Of a stretch of DNA of 64,000 bases, positions 25,507-34,689 are shown one piece after another. Source of the DNA: Burkholderiaceae bacterium (GTDB lineage Bacteria > Pseudomonadota > Gammaproteobacteria > Burkholderiales > Burkholderiaceae_E); assembly GCA_027493945.1 (NCBI GenBank), contig JAOSJU010000001.1, positions 3,592,484 to 3,656,483 of the forward strand. Reading direction: 5' to 3'. Both the position numbers and the translations under genes were made by a program. Under the pieces are notes generated by a model. It worked only from the letters and a program-made list of their open reading frames with translations, searched no databases and was not told where the DNA came from. The stretch's first letter is position 1; every line of letters begins with the position of its first letter.

Positions 25507-26903
25507 GGAAGGGGCAGGCGATCGTCTGGGTGCCGCCGCGCGCCATCGGCGAGCGCGCGTTCGCGACCGAACCGGTGCTGCTGGCAATGCTGCCGGTCGC
25601 GGTCTCCGACAAGGTCGGCGGCGCGGCGAACCCGGGCGGGCTGCCCGTTACCGTCTTCGGCAGCGCGAGCACGGCTCGCTACGTGCGCGTGAGTCTCGAC
25701 GCGCTGCCGGTCCTCGAGACCGCGACGCTCGTCTTCGATGCCCGCGACGTCAACCTGCTGCAGGTCGTGGTGCCAGCGCTTTCGGGCGCGCGGCTCCAGC
25801 AGGCATTGCCGAACGTCGTCGAGGAAATGCTGCTGCAGGATCCGCAGTCCTGCGCCTATGCGGTGGGCCCGCGCGTCGGCGCCGAGGGACGGCGCCTGGT
25901 GGCGGCGATCGATCGGGGGTGGCTGGAATTCGTGGTCGGCGCCTTCGAGCGGCGCGGCATCGCGGTGCAGGGTGCATGGCCGGCGCAACTCGCGCTCCCG
26001 GTGGGTGCCGACCGTACCGCGCTCGCCTGCCTGAACGACGGCCTGGCCCTGTGCACCGGGCTGCTCGACGGCATCGGATGGAGCGCGTCGTCGGACCCGG
26101 ATTCGCGTGCCGAGGCGATCATGGCGCTGCTGGCCAGCGCCGGCACGCCGTCGGCGCCGTTCGCGCCGCCCGCCGCCGATGCCGCGCCGGCGGCGGTCGA
26201 GGAGGAGGCGGTGGTTGGGCTCGCGGCGCGTGAACTGCCGTCCGAGCCGCCGCGGCTGCGCCGCCGGCTGGCGGTGTTCGTCGAGGATGCGAGCTGGCAG
26301 ACGCCGGTGCTGAAGGCGGCCTCGCGCGCCGGATTCGATGCCGACATCCGCGCACTGCCGTTTCCGCTGCCCGCGCCGGTCGACCTGCTGGCGGCGCGCC
26401 GCGGCAGCGCCGCCGGCCGCTGGTTTGCCGACGTCGACTGGCGCGCCTGGCGCGCGGCGGCGATCTTCGGCGGCGTCAGCGTCGCGGCCGCGCTGTTCGG
26501 GCTGAACCTGCACTGGGGCGCGCTCGCGCAGGAGCGCGCGGCGCTGAAGGCGCAGACCGAGCGCACTTTCCGGGAGGCGTTTCCGAACACGCCCGTGGTG
26601 ATCGAACCGCTGATGCAGATGCAGCGCGAGGTCGCCGGCCTGCGCACCCGCGCCGGGCAGGCGGGCCCCGACGACTTCCTTCCGCTGCTGACGCGCTTTT
26701 CGCTGGCGCTCGGGGCGCAGGGTGCCGATTCGACGGCGAGCGTCGAGTACCGCGAGGCGCGGCTGCGGGTGCGTTTCCAGCCGGGCTTCTTCGAGGCGCG
26801 CTCGGTGCGTGAGATCCTGGTCCGCGACTGCCAGCGGCAGGGACTGTCGGTGAAGTTCGACGGCGAGCGCGAGCCCACCGCCACCGTCGCGCTGCTGCGT
26901 TGA
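25488..26903 (+). CDS. gspL: Type II secretion protein L (assembly platform)
   Basis: This 471-residue protein has a cytoplasmic actin-like domain (VSLDALPVLETATLVFDARD near the start) and an Ala/Pro-rich linker. One TM helix (AAAIFGGVSVAAALFGLNL, about 325) is followed by a periplasmic ferredoxin-like domain. GspL recruits the GspE ATPase and binds GspM. The gene starts inside gspK (ATG 25488), and the stop TGA 26901-26903 lies 14 bp before gspM. Confidence 0.85.
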   Translation: MAAQVLRKGQAIVWVPPRAIGERAFATEPVLLAMLPVAVSDKVGGAANPGGLPVTVFGSASTARYVRVSLDALPVLETATLVFDARDVNLLQVVVPALSGARLQQALPNVVEEMLLQDPQSCAYAVGPRVGAEGRRLVAAIDRGWLEFVVGAFERRGIAVQGAWPAQLALPVGADRTALACLNDGLALCTGLLDGIGWSASSDPDSRAEAIMALLASAGTPSAPFAPPAADAAPAAVEEEAVVGLAARELPSEPPRLRRRLAVFVEDASWQTPVLKAASRAGFDADIRALPFPLPAPVDLLAARRGSAAGRWFADVDWRAWRAAAIFGGVSVAAALFGLNLHWGALAQERAALKAQTERTFREAFPNTPVVIEPLMQMQREVAGLRTRAGQAGPDDFLPLLTRFSLALGAQGADSTASVEYREARLRVRFQPGFFEARSVREILVRDCQRQGLSVKFDGEREPTATVALLR

Positions 26904-26917
26904 GGACGCGCGCGACG

Positions 26918-27431
26918 ATGCTCGAGACGTTCCTCCAGACGCTGCTCCAGAGATGGCAGATGCTCACGCCGCGCGAGCGGCGCACCATCGTGGTGGGCGC
27001 GGCGCTGCTGGCGCTGGCGCTGGTCTGGATGGTGCTGTTCGATCCGGCGTGGGACGCGCGCCGGCGGCTGCAGGCCGAGTTGCCCGTCATGCGCGCGCAG
27101 CTCGCCCAGGCCGAGCAGCTCGCCGACGAAGCGCGCCGTCTCGGCGCGGTGGCCGGCGCGGGCGACTCGCCGCAGGCGGTGAAGGCGCAACTCGAGCAGT
27201 CGATCGAGGGCGCGGGCCTGCGGCCCGCGCTCGCGCAGCTCACGCTCACCGGCAACCTGTTCGAGCTGCGCTTCAAAAAGCGTGCCTTACGGAGCCTGGC
27301 TTGCCTGGCTGGAGGCGGCCGCGCGCGAGACGCGGCTGCGTGTGGTCGACGCGGCCGTCACCCGGGAGACCGGCGTCGGCGTGGTTTCGGCGCGATTGGC
27401 GCTCGAGATGCCGCGCCGGGAGGGGCGCTGA
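26918..27431 (+). CDS. gspM: Type II secretion protein M, broken by a one-base frameshift
   Basis: The repaired protein is about 170 residues. It has a short cytoplasmic start with TPRERRTIVVG, one TM helix (AALLALALVWMVLF), a coiled-coil region (MRAQLAQAEQLADEARRL), then a ferredoxin-like fold. An extra A in the A-run at 27275-27279 breaks the frame. Removing it joins NLFELRFKS to VPYGAWLAWLEAAARETRLR and ends at TGA 27429-27431. ATG 26918 is the first good start after gspL. The frameshift is probably a sequencing error. Confidence 0.85.
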
Positions 27432-27432
27432 A

Positions 27433-28218
27433 GTGCGGCTGCACCCCGGACGGGCGCTGGCCTATGCATTCGTCGGGCTGCTGGGGGTTGCGCTCGCGCT
27501 GGTGGCCACCGCGCCGGCCAGCTTCGCCGATCTGACCCTTGCGCGCGCCACCGGTGGGCGGATGCGACTGGCCGAGACGGCCGGCTCGGTCTGGGCAGGA
27601 TCGGGCAGGCTGGTGCTGGTCGATACCGGTGCCGAGGTCGGCAACCGGCGCGCGGTGGCCGGGGTCGCGGTGCCCGGTCGGATAGACTGGAACGTGCGCG
27701 CGCTGCCGCTGCTGATCGGCCAGATCGATGCGTCGCTGCGCATCGAGGGCATGGCGCAGCCGGTGCGCGTGCAGGGCGGCTACGGCGAGATCAGGGTGGG
27801 CGGCGGCGCGGTGGCGCTGCCGTCGGTCGAACTGGGGCGGATGGGCTCGCCCTGGAACACGCTACGGCCGTCGGGTGCGCTCAGCCTGCGCTGGGAGAAC
27901 CTCACCCTGCGGCAGGGCGGGCTCGAAGGCCGCGCGCAGATCGAGTTGCGCGACGCTTCCTCGGCGATGACGCCGGTCAGGCCGCTGGGCAGCTACCGGG
28001 TCGAGGTCGTCGGTCGCGGCGGGCAGGCAGACCTGAGCATCCAGACCCCGGCGGGGCCGCTGCGGCTGCAGGGAAGCGGCAGCTTCACCGCGCAGGCGGG
28101 CCTGCGCTTCACCGCCGAGGCCAGTGCCGATCCTGCGGAACAGGCGAGCCTGAACTCGTTTCTCGGCCTGATCGGGCGGCGCGACGGCGACAGAACCATC
28201 ATTAGAATAGGGGCATGA
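27433..28218 (+). CDS. gspN: Type II secretion protein N
   Basis: This 261-residue protein has one N-terminal TM helix (LAYAFVGLLGVALALVATAP), then a beta-rich periplasmic domain with GGRMRLAETAGSVWAGSGRL and GSYRVEVVGRGGQADLSIQT, typical of GspN. GTG 27433 comes one base after the gspM stop, and the end overlaps gspD as ATGA. GspN is an accessory periplasmic component with an unclear role. Confidence 0.82.
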   Translation: MRLHPGRALAYAFVGLLGVALALVATAPASFADLTLARATGGRMRLAETAGSVWAGSGRLVLVDTGAEVGNRRAVAGVAVPGRIDWNVRALPLLIGQIDASLRIEGMAQPVRVQGGYGEIRVGGGAVALPSVELGRMGSPWNTLRPSGALSLRWENLTLRQGGLEGRAQIELRDASSAMTPVRPLGSYRVEVVGRGGQADLSIQTPAGPLRLQGSGSFTAQAGLRFTAEASADPAEQASLNSFLGLIGRRDGDRTIIRIGA

Positions 28219-30686
28219 GCGTGCACAAGCCAGGCGGGCACAGGCCCGCGCGTCCGCCTGACGGCGGTGCGCCGCTGCAGACGACGCGCACGGCGGTGTC
28301 GCGCATTGCGGCTGCCGCGGCGCTCGCGCTGGCCTGCGCGTTCGGTGTGACGGCTGCGCACGCGCAGCCCGCGCCGGCCGGTGCGGCAGGCGCCGCAGGT
28401 GCCGCGGGTACCGCCGGCGCAGGCAAGGCCGCCGGCACGTCGGCCGCGAACGATGTCGTCACGCTGAACTTCAAGGACGCCGACGTCGATTCGGTGATCG
28501 GCGCCTTCGGCCACCTGCTCGACCGCACCTTCGTCATCGACCCGCGCGTGCGCGGCAAGATGACCCTCGAGACGCCGCGCCCGGTCACGCGCGCGCAGGC
28601 CCGGCAGCTGCTGCAATCGGCGCTGCGCTCGCAGGGCTTCGCGGTGGTCGAGACCGGCACGCTCACGAAGATCGTTCCCGAGGCCGACGCCAAACTCCAG
28701 GCCACGCCGGTCACCGCGGGGCGGGCGCCGACGGCGGCCGGCGACCAGGTGGTGACGCAGGTCTTCCGGCTGAACTACGAATCGGCCACGAACCTGGTGC
28801 CGGTGCTGCGGCCGCTGATCTCGCCGAACAACACCGTGGTCGCCTACCCGAGCAACAACTCGCTGGTGGTCACCGACTACGCGGCGAACCTGCAGCGGAT
28901 CGCGCGCATCGTCGCCACCCTCGACAGCCCGTCGACCGGCGAGGTCGAAGTGGTGCCGGTGGAATTCGCGGTGGCCAGCGACATCGCGATCTCGGTCGCG
29001 CGGGTGCTCGAAGACGCGTCGCGCGCCGGCCCGGGCGCGCAGGTCGACGCGGGCCAGCGGGTCACGGTGATGGCCGACCCGCGGCTGAACTCGATCATGA
29101 TCCGCGCCGCGAGCCCGGCCCGGCTGAACCTGGCCAAGAGCCTGATCGCGCGGCTCGACCAGCCGAGCGCGCGGCCCGGCAACGTCAACGTGGTCTACCT
29201 GCGCAACGCCGAGGCCGTGAAGCTCGCGCAGACGCTGCGTGGCGTGCTCGGCGGCGAGGGCGCCGGCGGCGCGGGCGGTGGTCCGCTCGGCACCGCGCAG
29301 ACGCCGCCGTCGCAGCTGCCGCAGGGGTCGGCGCTGCAGCCGGTGCAGCCGGGCATGCAGGGGCAGGGCGCGGCGAGCACGCCGCTGCAGCCGTCGAGCA
29401 GCACGCCGGTCACGGTGAGCGCCGGCGGCGCGATCATCGCAGCCGATCCGGCCACCAACTCGCTGATCATCACCGCGCCCGAGCCGGTGTACCGCAACCT
29501 GCGCGCGGTGATCGACAAGCTCGATGCGCGCCGGGCGCAGGTGTTCATCGAGTCGCTGATCCTCGAGATCAGCGCCGAGAAGGCGGCCGAGCTCGGCGTG
29601 CAGTGGCAGTTCCTCGGCTCGCCGCAGGGCTCGACCCGGGTGGTCGGCGGCACCAACCTGCCGCCGCGCGGCAGCGGCGCCAACATTCTCGACGTCGCGG
29701 CGAACATCGGTTCGGTCGGCACCGGCCTGAACCTGGGCGTGGTGCGCGGCACGATCAACGTGCCGGGTGTCGGCGAAATCCTCAACCTCGGGTTCCTCGC
29801 GCGCGCGCTCGAGAGCGGCGCCAACGCGAACATCCTGGCCACGCCGAACCTGCTCACGCTCGACAACGAGGAGGCGCGCATCATCATCGGCCAGAACGTG
29901 CCGTTCGTCACCGGCCAGTTCACTGCCACCGGCACCGGCGGCGGCGCGGTGAATCCGTTCCAGACGATCGAGCGCAAGGACGTCGGCACGACGCTTCGCG
30001 TGAAGCCGCAGGTCTCGGAGTCGGGCACCGTGAAGCTGCAGATCTTCCAGGAGGTGTCGAGCGTGCAGAGCACGACGCTGTCGGCGGGGATCATCACCAA
30101 CCGGCGCGCGATCGAGTCGAACGTGCTGGTCGACGACGGCCAGATCATCGTGCTCGGCGGCCTGATCGAGGAGCGCATCGAGGGCAACGAGGACAAGGTG
30201 CCCGGGCTGGGCGACGTGCCGGTGGTCGGGCAGCTGTTCCGCTACGACTCGCGCAGGCGCGTGAAGACCAACCTGCTCGTGTTCCTGCGCCCGGTGATCG
30301 TGCGCGATGGCAGCGACGCGCACGGCATCACCGCCGACCGCTACGACTACATTCGCGGGCTGCGCGGCGACTCGACGCTGCCGTCGCACTGGGGGCTGCC
30401 CGACCTGAAGCCGACGCCGCTGCCGCCGATGCCGCCGCCGCCGCGCGAGCCGCAGCGGCCGGCGGGCGAGAGCCCGCAACAGGGGCGCGCGCCGGTGCCC
30501 GGAGCGGCGCCCCAGGAGGGCGCAGCCGTGCCCGCCGCGCAGCAGGGCGCCGCGGCCGCAGTGGCTGCGCAGCCGCCGGCGCCGGTCTCGACGTCGCGGC
30601 CGAGCACGGTGATCCAGACCGCGCCGAACGAGGTCGTGGTGCCCTTGCGCCCGGGCACCGCGCTCATGCCGGCGTCCGGGCAATAG
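28215..30686 (+). CDS. gspD: Secretin GspD
   Basis: This 823-residue outer-membrane secretin has a signal peptide ending ACAFGVTAAHAQPA and a Gly/Ala linker, then the N0 domain (VVTLNFKDADVDSVIGAFGH). Repeated KH-like N domains follow (VFRLNYESATNLVPVLRPLI and others) with a Gly/Pro-rich insert about residues 350-400. The secretin domain ends VPGLGDVPVVGQLFRYDSRR. The last 100 residues are Pro/Ala-rich. ATG 28215 overlaps gspN. It forms the export channel. No pilotin gene was seen nearby. Confidence 0.95.
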   Translation: MSVHKPGGHRPARPPDGGAPLQTTRTAVSRIAAAAALALACAFGVTAAHAQPAPAGAAGAAGAAGTAGAGKAAGTSAANDVVTLNFKDADVDSVIGAFGHLLDRTFVIDPRVRGKMTLETPRPVTRAQARQLLQSALRSQGFAVVETGTLTKIVPEADAKLQATPVTAGRAPTAAGDQVVTQVFRLNYESATNLVPVLRPLISPNNTVVAYPSNNSLVVTDYAANLQRIARIVATLDSPSTGEVEVVPVEFAVASDIAISVARVLEDASRAGPGAQVDAGQRVTVMADPRLNSIMIRAASPARLNLAKSLIARLDQPSARPGNVNVVYLRNAEAVKLAQTLRGVLGGEGAGGAGGGPLGTAQTPPSQLPQGSALQPVQPGMQGQGAASTPLQPSSSTPVTVSAGGAIIAADPATNSLIITAPEPVYRNLRAVIDKLDARRAQVFIESLILEISAEKAAELGVQWQFLGSPQGSTRVVGGTNLPPRGSGANILDVAANIGSVGTGLNLGVVRGTINVPGVGEILNLGFLARALESGANANILATPNLLTLDNEEARIIIGQNVPFVTGQFTATGTGGGAVNPFQTIERKDVGTTLRVKPQVSESGTVKLQIFQEVSSVQSTTLSAGIITNRRAIESNVLVDDGQIIVLGGLIEERIEGNEDKVPGLGDVPVVGQLFRYDSRRRVKTNLLVFLRPVIVRDGSDAHGITADRYDYIRGLRGDSTLPSHWGLPDLKPTPLPPMPPPPREPQRPAGESPQQGRAPVPGAAPQEGAAVPAAQQGAAAAVAAQPPAPVSTSRPSTVIQTAPNEVVVPLRPGTALMPASGQ

Positions 30687-30693
30687 CGCGCCG

Positions 30694-32133
30694 ATGGCCA
30701 CCGTCTCGCCGGCGCGCTACGTGCCTTACGGTTTCGCCCGCACCCACCAGGTGCTGGTCACCGGCGTCTCGGGCGACGCGGTCGAGGTGTGGGTCGGCGA
30801 TCGCACGCCGCGCCGGGCGCTGGCCGAGTTGTCGCGCACGCTGCCGCTGCGCCTGGTCACGGTGCACAAGCCCGAGGCGGAGCTCGCGGCGGCGATCTCG
30901 CGCGCGTATTCGCAGCAGGAGGGATCGGCGGCGTCGGTGGTCGACGAGGTCGAGAGCGACCTCGACCTGTCGCGCCTGCTGCAGGACATCCCGAAGATCG
31001 AGGACCTGCTCGAGGCCGAGGACGACGCGCCGATCATCCGGATGATCAACGCGCTGCTCACGCAGGCGAGCCGCGACGGCGCCTCCGACATCCACATCGA
31101 GCCGTTCGAGTCGACCTCCGCGGTGCGTTTCCGCATCGACGGCACGCTGCGCGACGTGGTGCGCCCGCGCCGCGAGCTGCACGCCGCGCTGATCTCGCGC
31201 ATCAAGATCATGGCGCAGCTCGACATCGCCGAGAAGCGGTTGCCGCAGGACGGCCGCATCACGCTGCGCATCGGCGGGCGGCCGATGGACGTGCGCGTGT
31301 CCACGCTTCCCACCGGGCACGGCGAGCGCGCGGTGCTGCGCCTGCTCGACAAGGAAGCCGGGCGGCTGGACCTCGCCAGGCTCGGCATGAGTCCCGGCAC
31401 GCTGTCGGCGTTCGATCGCCTGGTGCACCAGCCGCACGGCATCGTGCTCGTCACCGGCCCGACCGGCTCGGGCAAGACCACCACGCTGTATGCCGCGCTC
31501 GGCCGGCTCGACTCGTCGACGACCAACATCCTGACGGTCGAGGACCCGATCGAGTACGACCTCGAAGGCATCGGGCAGACGCAGGTCAACGCGCGCATCG
31601 ACATGACATTCGCGAAGGCGCTGCGTTCGATCCTGCGCCAGGATCCCGACGTCGTGATGATCGGCGAGATCCGCGACCTCGACACCGCGCAGATCGCGGT
31701 GCAGGCCTCGCTCACCGGCCACCTGGTGCTGGCCACGCTGCACACGAACGACGCGGTCTCGGCAGTCACGCGGCTGATCGACATGGGCATCGAGCCGTTC
31801 CTGCTGTCGTCGTCGCTGCTCGGCGTGGTTGCGCAGCGGCTGGTGCGCAAGCTGTGCCCGCAATGCCGGCAGCCCGATCCGGTCACGCGTGGCTGGCGCG
31901 CAACGGGTTGCATGGCGTGCAACCGCACCGGCTTCCAGGGCCGCACCGGGATCTACGAGCTGTTCACCGTCGACGACGAGATCCGCGGACTGATCCACCG
32001 CAACGCGGTCGAGACCGAAATCCGCGCGACTGCGCTGCGCGCCGGCATGCTGTCGATGCGCGACGACGGCCGGCGCTGGGTCGAGGCCGGTGTCACTTCG
32101 GCCGACGAGGTCGTCCGCGTGACCCGCGACTGA
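30694..32133 (+). CDS. gspE: Type II secretion ATPase GspE
   Basis: This 479-residue ATPase has Walker A GPTGSGKTT (255-263), an Asp box IEYDLEGIGQTQVN, Walker B VVMIGEIRD, a His box LATLHTNDA, and a zinc-binding C388-x2-C391...C406-x2-C409. The N1E domain is short, as is common in Burkholderiales. It powers pseudopilus assembly with GspL and GspF. It lies 7 bp after gspD. Confidence 0.96.
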   Translation: MATVSPARYVPYGFARTHQVLVTGVSGDAVEVWVGDRTPRRALAELSRTLPLRLVTVHKPEAELAAAISRAYSQQEGSAASVVDEVESDLDLSRLLQDIPKIEDLLEAEDDAPIIRMINALLTQASRDGASDIHIEPFESTSAVRFRIDGTLRDVVRPRRELHAALISRIKIMAQLDIAEKRLPQDGRITLRIGGRPMDVRVSTLPTGHGERAVLRLLDKEAGRLDLARLGMSPGTLSAFDRLVHQPHGIVLVTGPTGSGKTTTLYAALGRLDSSTTNILTVEDPIEYDLEGIGQTQVNARIDMTFAKALRSILRQDPDVVMIGEIRDLDTAQIAVQASLTGHLVLATLHTNDAVSAVTRLIDMGIEPFLLSSSLLGVVAQRLVRKLCPQCRQPDPVTRGWRATGCMACNRTGFQGRTGIYELFTVDDEIRGLIHRNAVETEIRATALRAGMLSMRDDGRRWVEAGVTSADEVVRVTRD

Positions 32134-32152
32134 CCGGGCCGCCGCTCGCATC

Positions 32153-33364
32153 GTGCCGGCCTACCGCTACGAAGCCGCCGAGCCTTCGGGCCAGCTCGCA
32201 CGCGGCATCATCGACGCCGACTCGCCGCGGCATGCACGCAACCTGCTGCGCGAGCGCGGCCTCACGCCTCTCGAACTGAACCCGGTGCAGCCGGCGGCCG
32301 GCGGCGCCGGCCTGCGCGTGCTCGCCGGACGGCTGGGCGCGGCCGAGCTCGCGCTCGCCACGCGCCAGCTCGCGAGCCTGCTGTCGGCGCGCCTGCCGAT
32401 CGAGCAGGCGCTCGGCGCGGTGGTCGAGCAGGCCGACCGGCAGGTAGTGCGCGACCGCTTCGCGGCGGTGCGCAGCGAGGTGATCGGCGGACAGACGCTC
32501 GCGCAGGCGCTGGCCAAGTTTCCGCGGGACTTCCCCGAGGTCTACCGGGCGCTGGTGGCTGCCGGCGAGCAGTCGGGCGACCTCGCCCCGGTGATGAGCC
32601 GGCTGGCCGACTACGTCGAGTCGCGCACCGCGCTTACGCAGCGGATCCTGCTCGCGTTCACCTATCCGGCGATCGTCACCGTGGTGGCCTCGCTGGTGAT
32701 CGTCGCGCTGCTCACCTACGTGGTGCCGCAGGTGGTCGGCGTGTTCGCGCAGACGCGCCAGCAATTGCCGCTGCTCACCGTCGCGCTGATCGCGACGTCG
32801 GACTTCGTTCGCGAGTGGGGACTGTGGCTGCTCGCGCTGGCGGTCGCCGCGGTCGTCGCGGTGCGGCTCGCGCTGCGCGCGCCGACCGCGAGGCTCGCCT
32901 GGGATCGCCGGATGCTCGCGATGCCAATCGCGGGGCGGCTGATTCGCGGGATGAACACCGCGCGCTTCGCCTCGACGCTGGGCATCCTGGCGAGCAGCGG
33001 CGTGCCGCTGATCCGCGCGCTCGAGGCGGGCGCGCGCACGCTGTCGAACGAGTCGATGCGCTCGAACGTGCACGACGCGATCTCGCGGGTGAGGGAGGGC
33101 GCGCCGCTGTCGCGCGCGCTGAAGGCGGGCGGGCAGTTCCCGCCGATGATGATCCACATGATCGCCAGCGGCGAGGCCACCGGTGACCTGCCGCAGATGC
33201 TCGAGCGCACCGCGACGACGATGTCGCAGGAGACCGAGCGCCGGGCGCTCACGCTCACCAGCCTGCTCGAGCCGCTGCTGATCCTGCTGATGGGCGCGGT
33301 CGTGCTGGTGATCGTGCTGGCGGTGCTGCTGCCGATCATCGAGATCAACCAGCTGGTGCGCTGA
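32153..33364 (+). CDS. gspF: Type II secretion inner-membrane protein GspF
   Basis: This 403-residue protein starts PAYRYEAAEPSGQLARGIID and has two GspF domains. They contain LATRQLASLLSARLPIEQAL and FASTLGILASSGVPLIRALE, each followed by GEQSGDL or GEATGDL-type motifs. There are three TM helices, the last being ILLMGAVVLVIVLAVLLPII. The start is GTG 32153. It is the last gsp gene; no prepilin peptidase (gspO) follows, so that function must be encoded elsewhere. Confidence 0.95.
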   Translation: MPAYRYEAAEPSGQLARGIIDADSPRHARNLLRERGLTPLELNPVQPAAGGAGLRVLAGRLGAAELALATRQLASLLSARLPIEQALGAVVEQADRQVVRDRFAAVRSEVIGGQTLAQALAKFPRDFPEVYRALVAAGEQSGDLAPVMSRLADYVESRTALTQRILLAFTYPAIVTVVASLVIVALLTYVVPQVVGVFAQTRQQLPLLTVALIATSDFVREWGLWLLALAVAAVVAVRLALRAPTARLAWDRRMLAMPIAGRLIRGMNTARFASTLGILASSGVPLIRALEAGARTLSNESMRSNVHDAISRVREGAPLSRALKAGGQFPPMMIHMIASGEATGDLPQMLERTATTMSQETERRALTLTSLLEPLLILLMGAVVLVIVLAVLLPIIEINQLVR

Positions 33365-33371
33365 AGGCGCC

Positions 33372-34619
33372 GTGCACCGCAACACCGCGATGCAGGCGCG
33401 CGAGGGCCGCGGCCACACCGTTGCCGACGCCTTTCCGCTGCTGGTGGCGGGGCTCGTGGCGGCGATCGCGACGGTCGGTGCGACCATCTTCGCGATCTCG
33501 CCGCTGCTGCCCGACATCGCGGCGAGCTTCGGCGTCGCAGCGGCGCAGGCCGGCTGGCTGATCGGGGTCTACGGCCTGTCGATGGCGATCGTCGCGCCGA
33601 CGGTGGGTCTGCTCGCGCGGCGGCTGCCGCGGGCGCGGGTGATCGTCGCCGGACTGCTGCTGTTCGCGCTGGTGTGGCTGCTCGCGGCCGCCACGCGCCG
33701 CTTCGATGCGCTGCTCGGCCTGACGCTGCTCGCCGGGGCCGCCACCGGCGCGGTGATTCCCGCCACGTACGCGTATGCCGGCGACCTGTCCACTTTCGCG
33801 CATCGCGGCCGGGTGATGGGGCGCATCGTGAGCGGCTGGTCGATCGCGATCCTGCTGGTGGTTCCGGTGATGGCGATCGCCTCGCAGGCGATCGGCTGGC
33901 AGGGCGCATTCGCGGGGCTGGCCGTGGCGGCGCTGCTCGCGGCGCTGATGCTCGCGGTCGCGCCGCGGCCGGTGGACATGGCGGCGGCCGACGGCCGGGG
34001 CGAAGGCGAAGTGCCGGCGGAACTTCCGGTCGGGCCGAGCCTGCGGCGCGTGCTGTCGCACCGGCCGACGCTGTTCGTGCTCGCGGTCAACGGCATCGAC
34101 ATGGGCGCTTTCTACGCGGTCTACGCGTTTCTCGGCAACGAGATCCGGCGCGTCAACGACTGGGGCGCGGCCCCGGTCGGCTTCGCGATCGCAGGGTACG
34201 GCGCGGGGCTGCTGCTCGTCACGCTGAACGGTCGGCTGATCGACCGTATCGGCAAGACGCGCAGCGCGGTCGTCGCGCTGGTCGTGCTCGGCGCGCTGCT
34301 CTCGGGACTGCCCCGGCTGGTGGGCACCCCCGCGCTGCTGGTCCCGGCGATCGTCGCCTGGGGGTGCACGCAGGGCGTGTTCTTCACGGCGATCACGTCG
34401 CTGGCCACCGAGCAGATCCCGGAGTTGCGCGGCGTCGTCACCGCGATGCTGAGCGGCGCCACCTATCTCGGCGTGACGCTGTTCTCGCCGCTCGCGGTGC
34501 TGCTGTACGAACGGACCGGCTTCCCGGCAGTGGGCGCGCTGGCGGGGCTGGCCAGCATCGCCGCGGCCGCATTGCTCGCATGGCCCGGCGCGCAGGTCGC
34601 GTCGGTCGAGCGGCGCTGA
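33372..34619 (+). CDS. MFS transporter, 12 TM
   Basis: This 415-residue major facilitator has 12 predicted helices. The loop 2-3 region reads LLARRLPRARVIVAG, helix 4-5 contains GAATGAVIPATYAYAGDLST, and a central loop of about 30 residues carries GRGEGEVPAELPVGP. It resembles the YnfM/arabinose-efflux type subfamily; substrate unknown. GTG 33372 lies 7 bp after gspF, so it may be co-transcribed, though a functional link to secretion is not evident. Confidence 0.8.
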   Translation: MHRNTAMQAREGRGHTVADAFPLLVAGLVAAIATVGATIFAISPLLPDIAASFGVAAAQAGWLIGVYGLSMAIVAPTVGLLARRLPRARVIVAGLLLFALVWLLAAATRRFDALLGLTLLAGAATGAVIPATYAYAGDLSTFAHRGRVMGRIVSGWSIAILLVVPVMAIASQAIGWQGAFAGLAVAALLAALMLAVAPRPVDMAAADGRGEGEVPAELPVGPSLRRVLSHRPTLFVLAVNGIDMGAFYAVYAFLGNEIRRVNDWGAAPVGFAIAGYGAGLLLVTLNGRLIDRIGKTRSAVVALVVLGALLSGLPRLVGTPALLVPAIVAWGCTQGVFFTAITSLATEQIPELRGVVTAMLSGATYLGVTLFSPLAVLLYERTGFPAVGALAGLASIAAAALLAWPGAQVASVERR

Positions 34620-34689
34620 GCCTCGTCGGTCGAGCGGCGCCGAGGCGCGCAGATCGAGCGGCGCTGCGACACCGCGGGGGCGCGCGAAC

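Noticed and set aside
34620..34689. Repeated GTCGAGCGGCG motif after the MFS gene as an attachment site
   Set aside because: It is a short local duplication of the gene's last codons, with no integrase or tRNA nearby.
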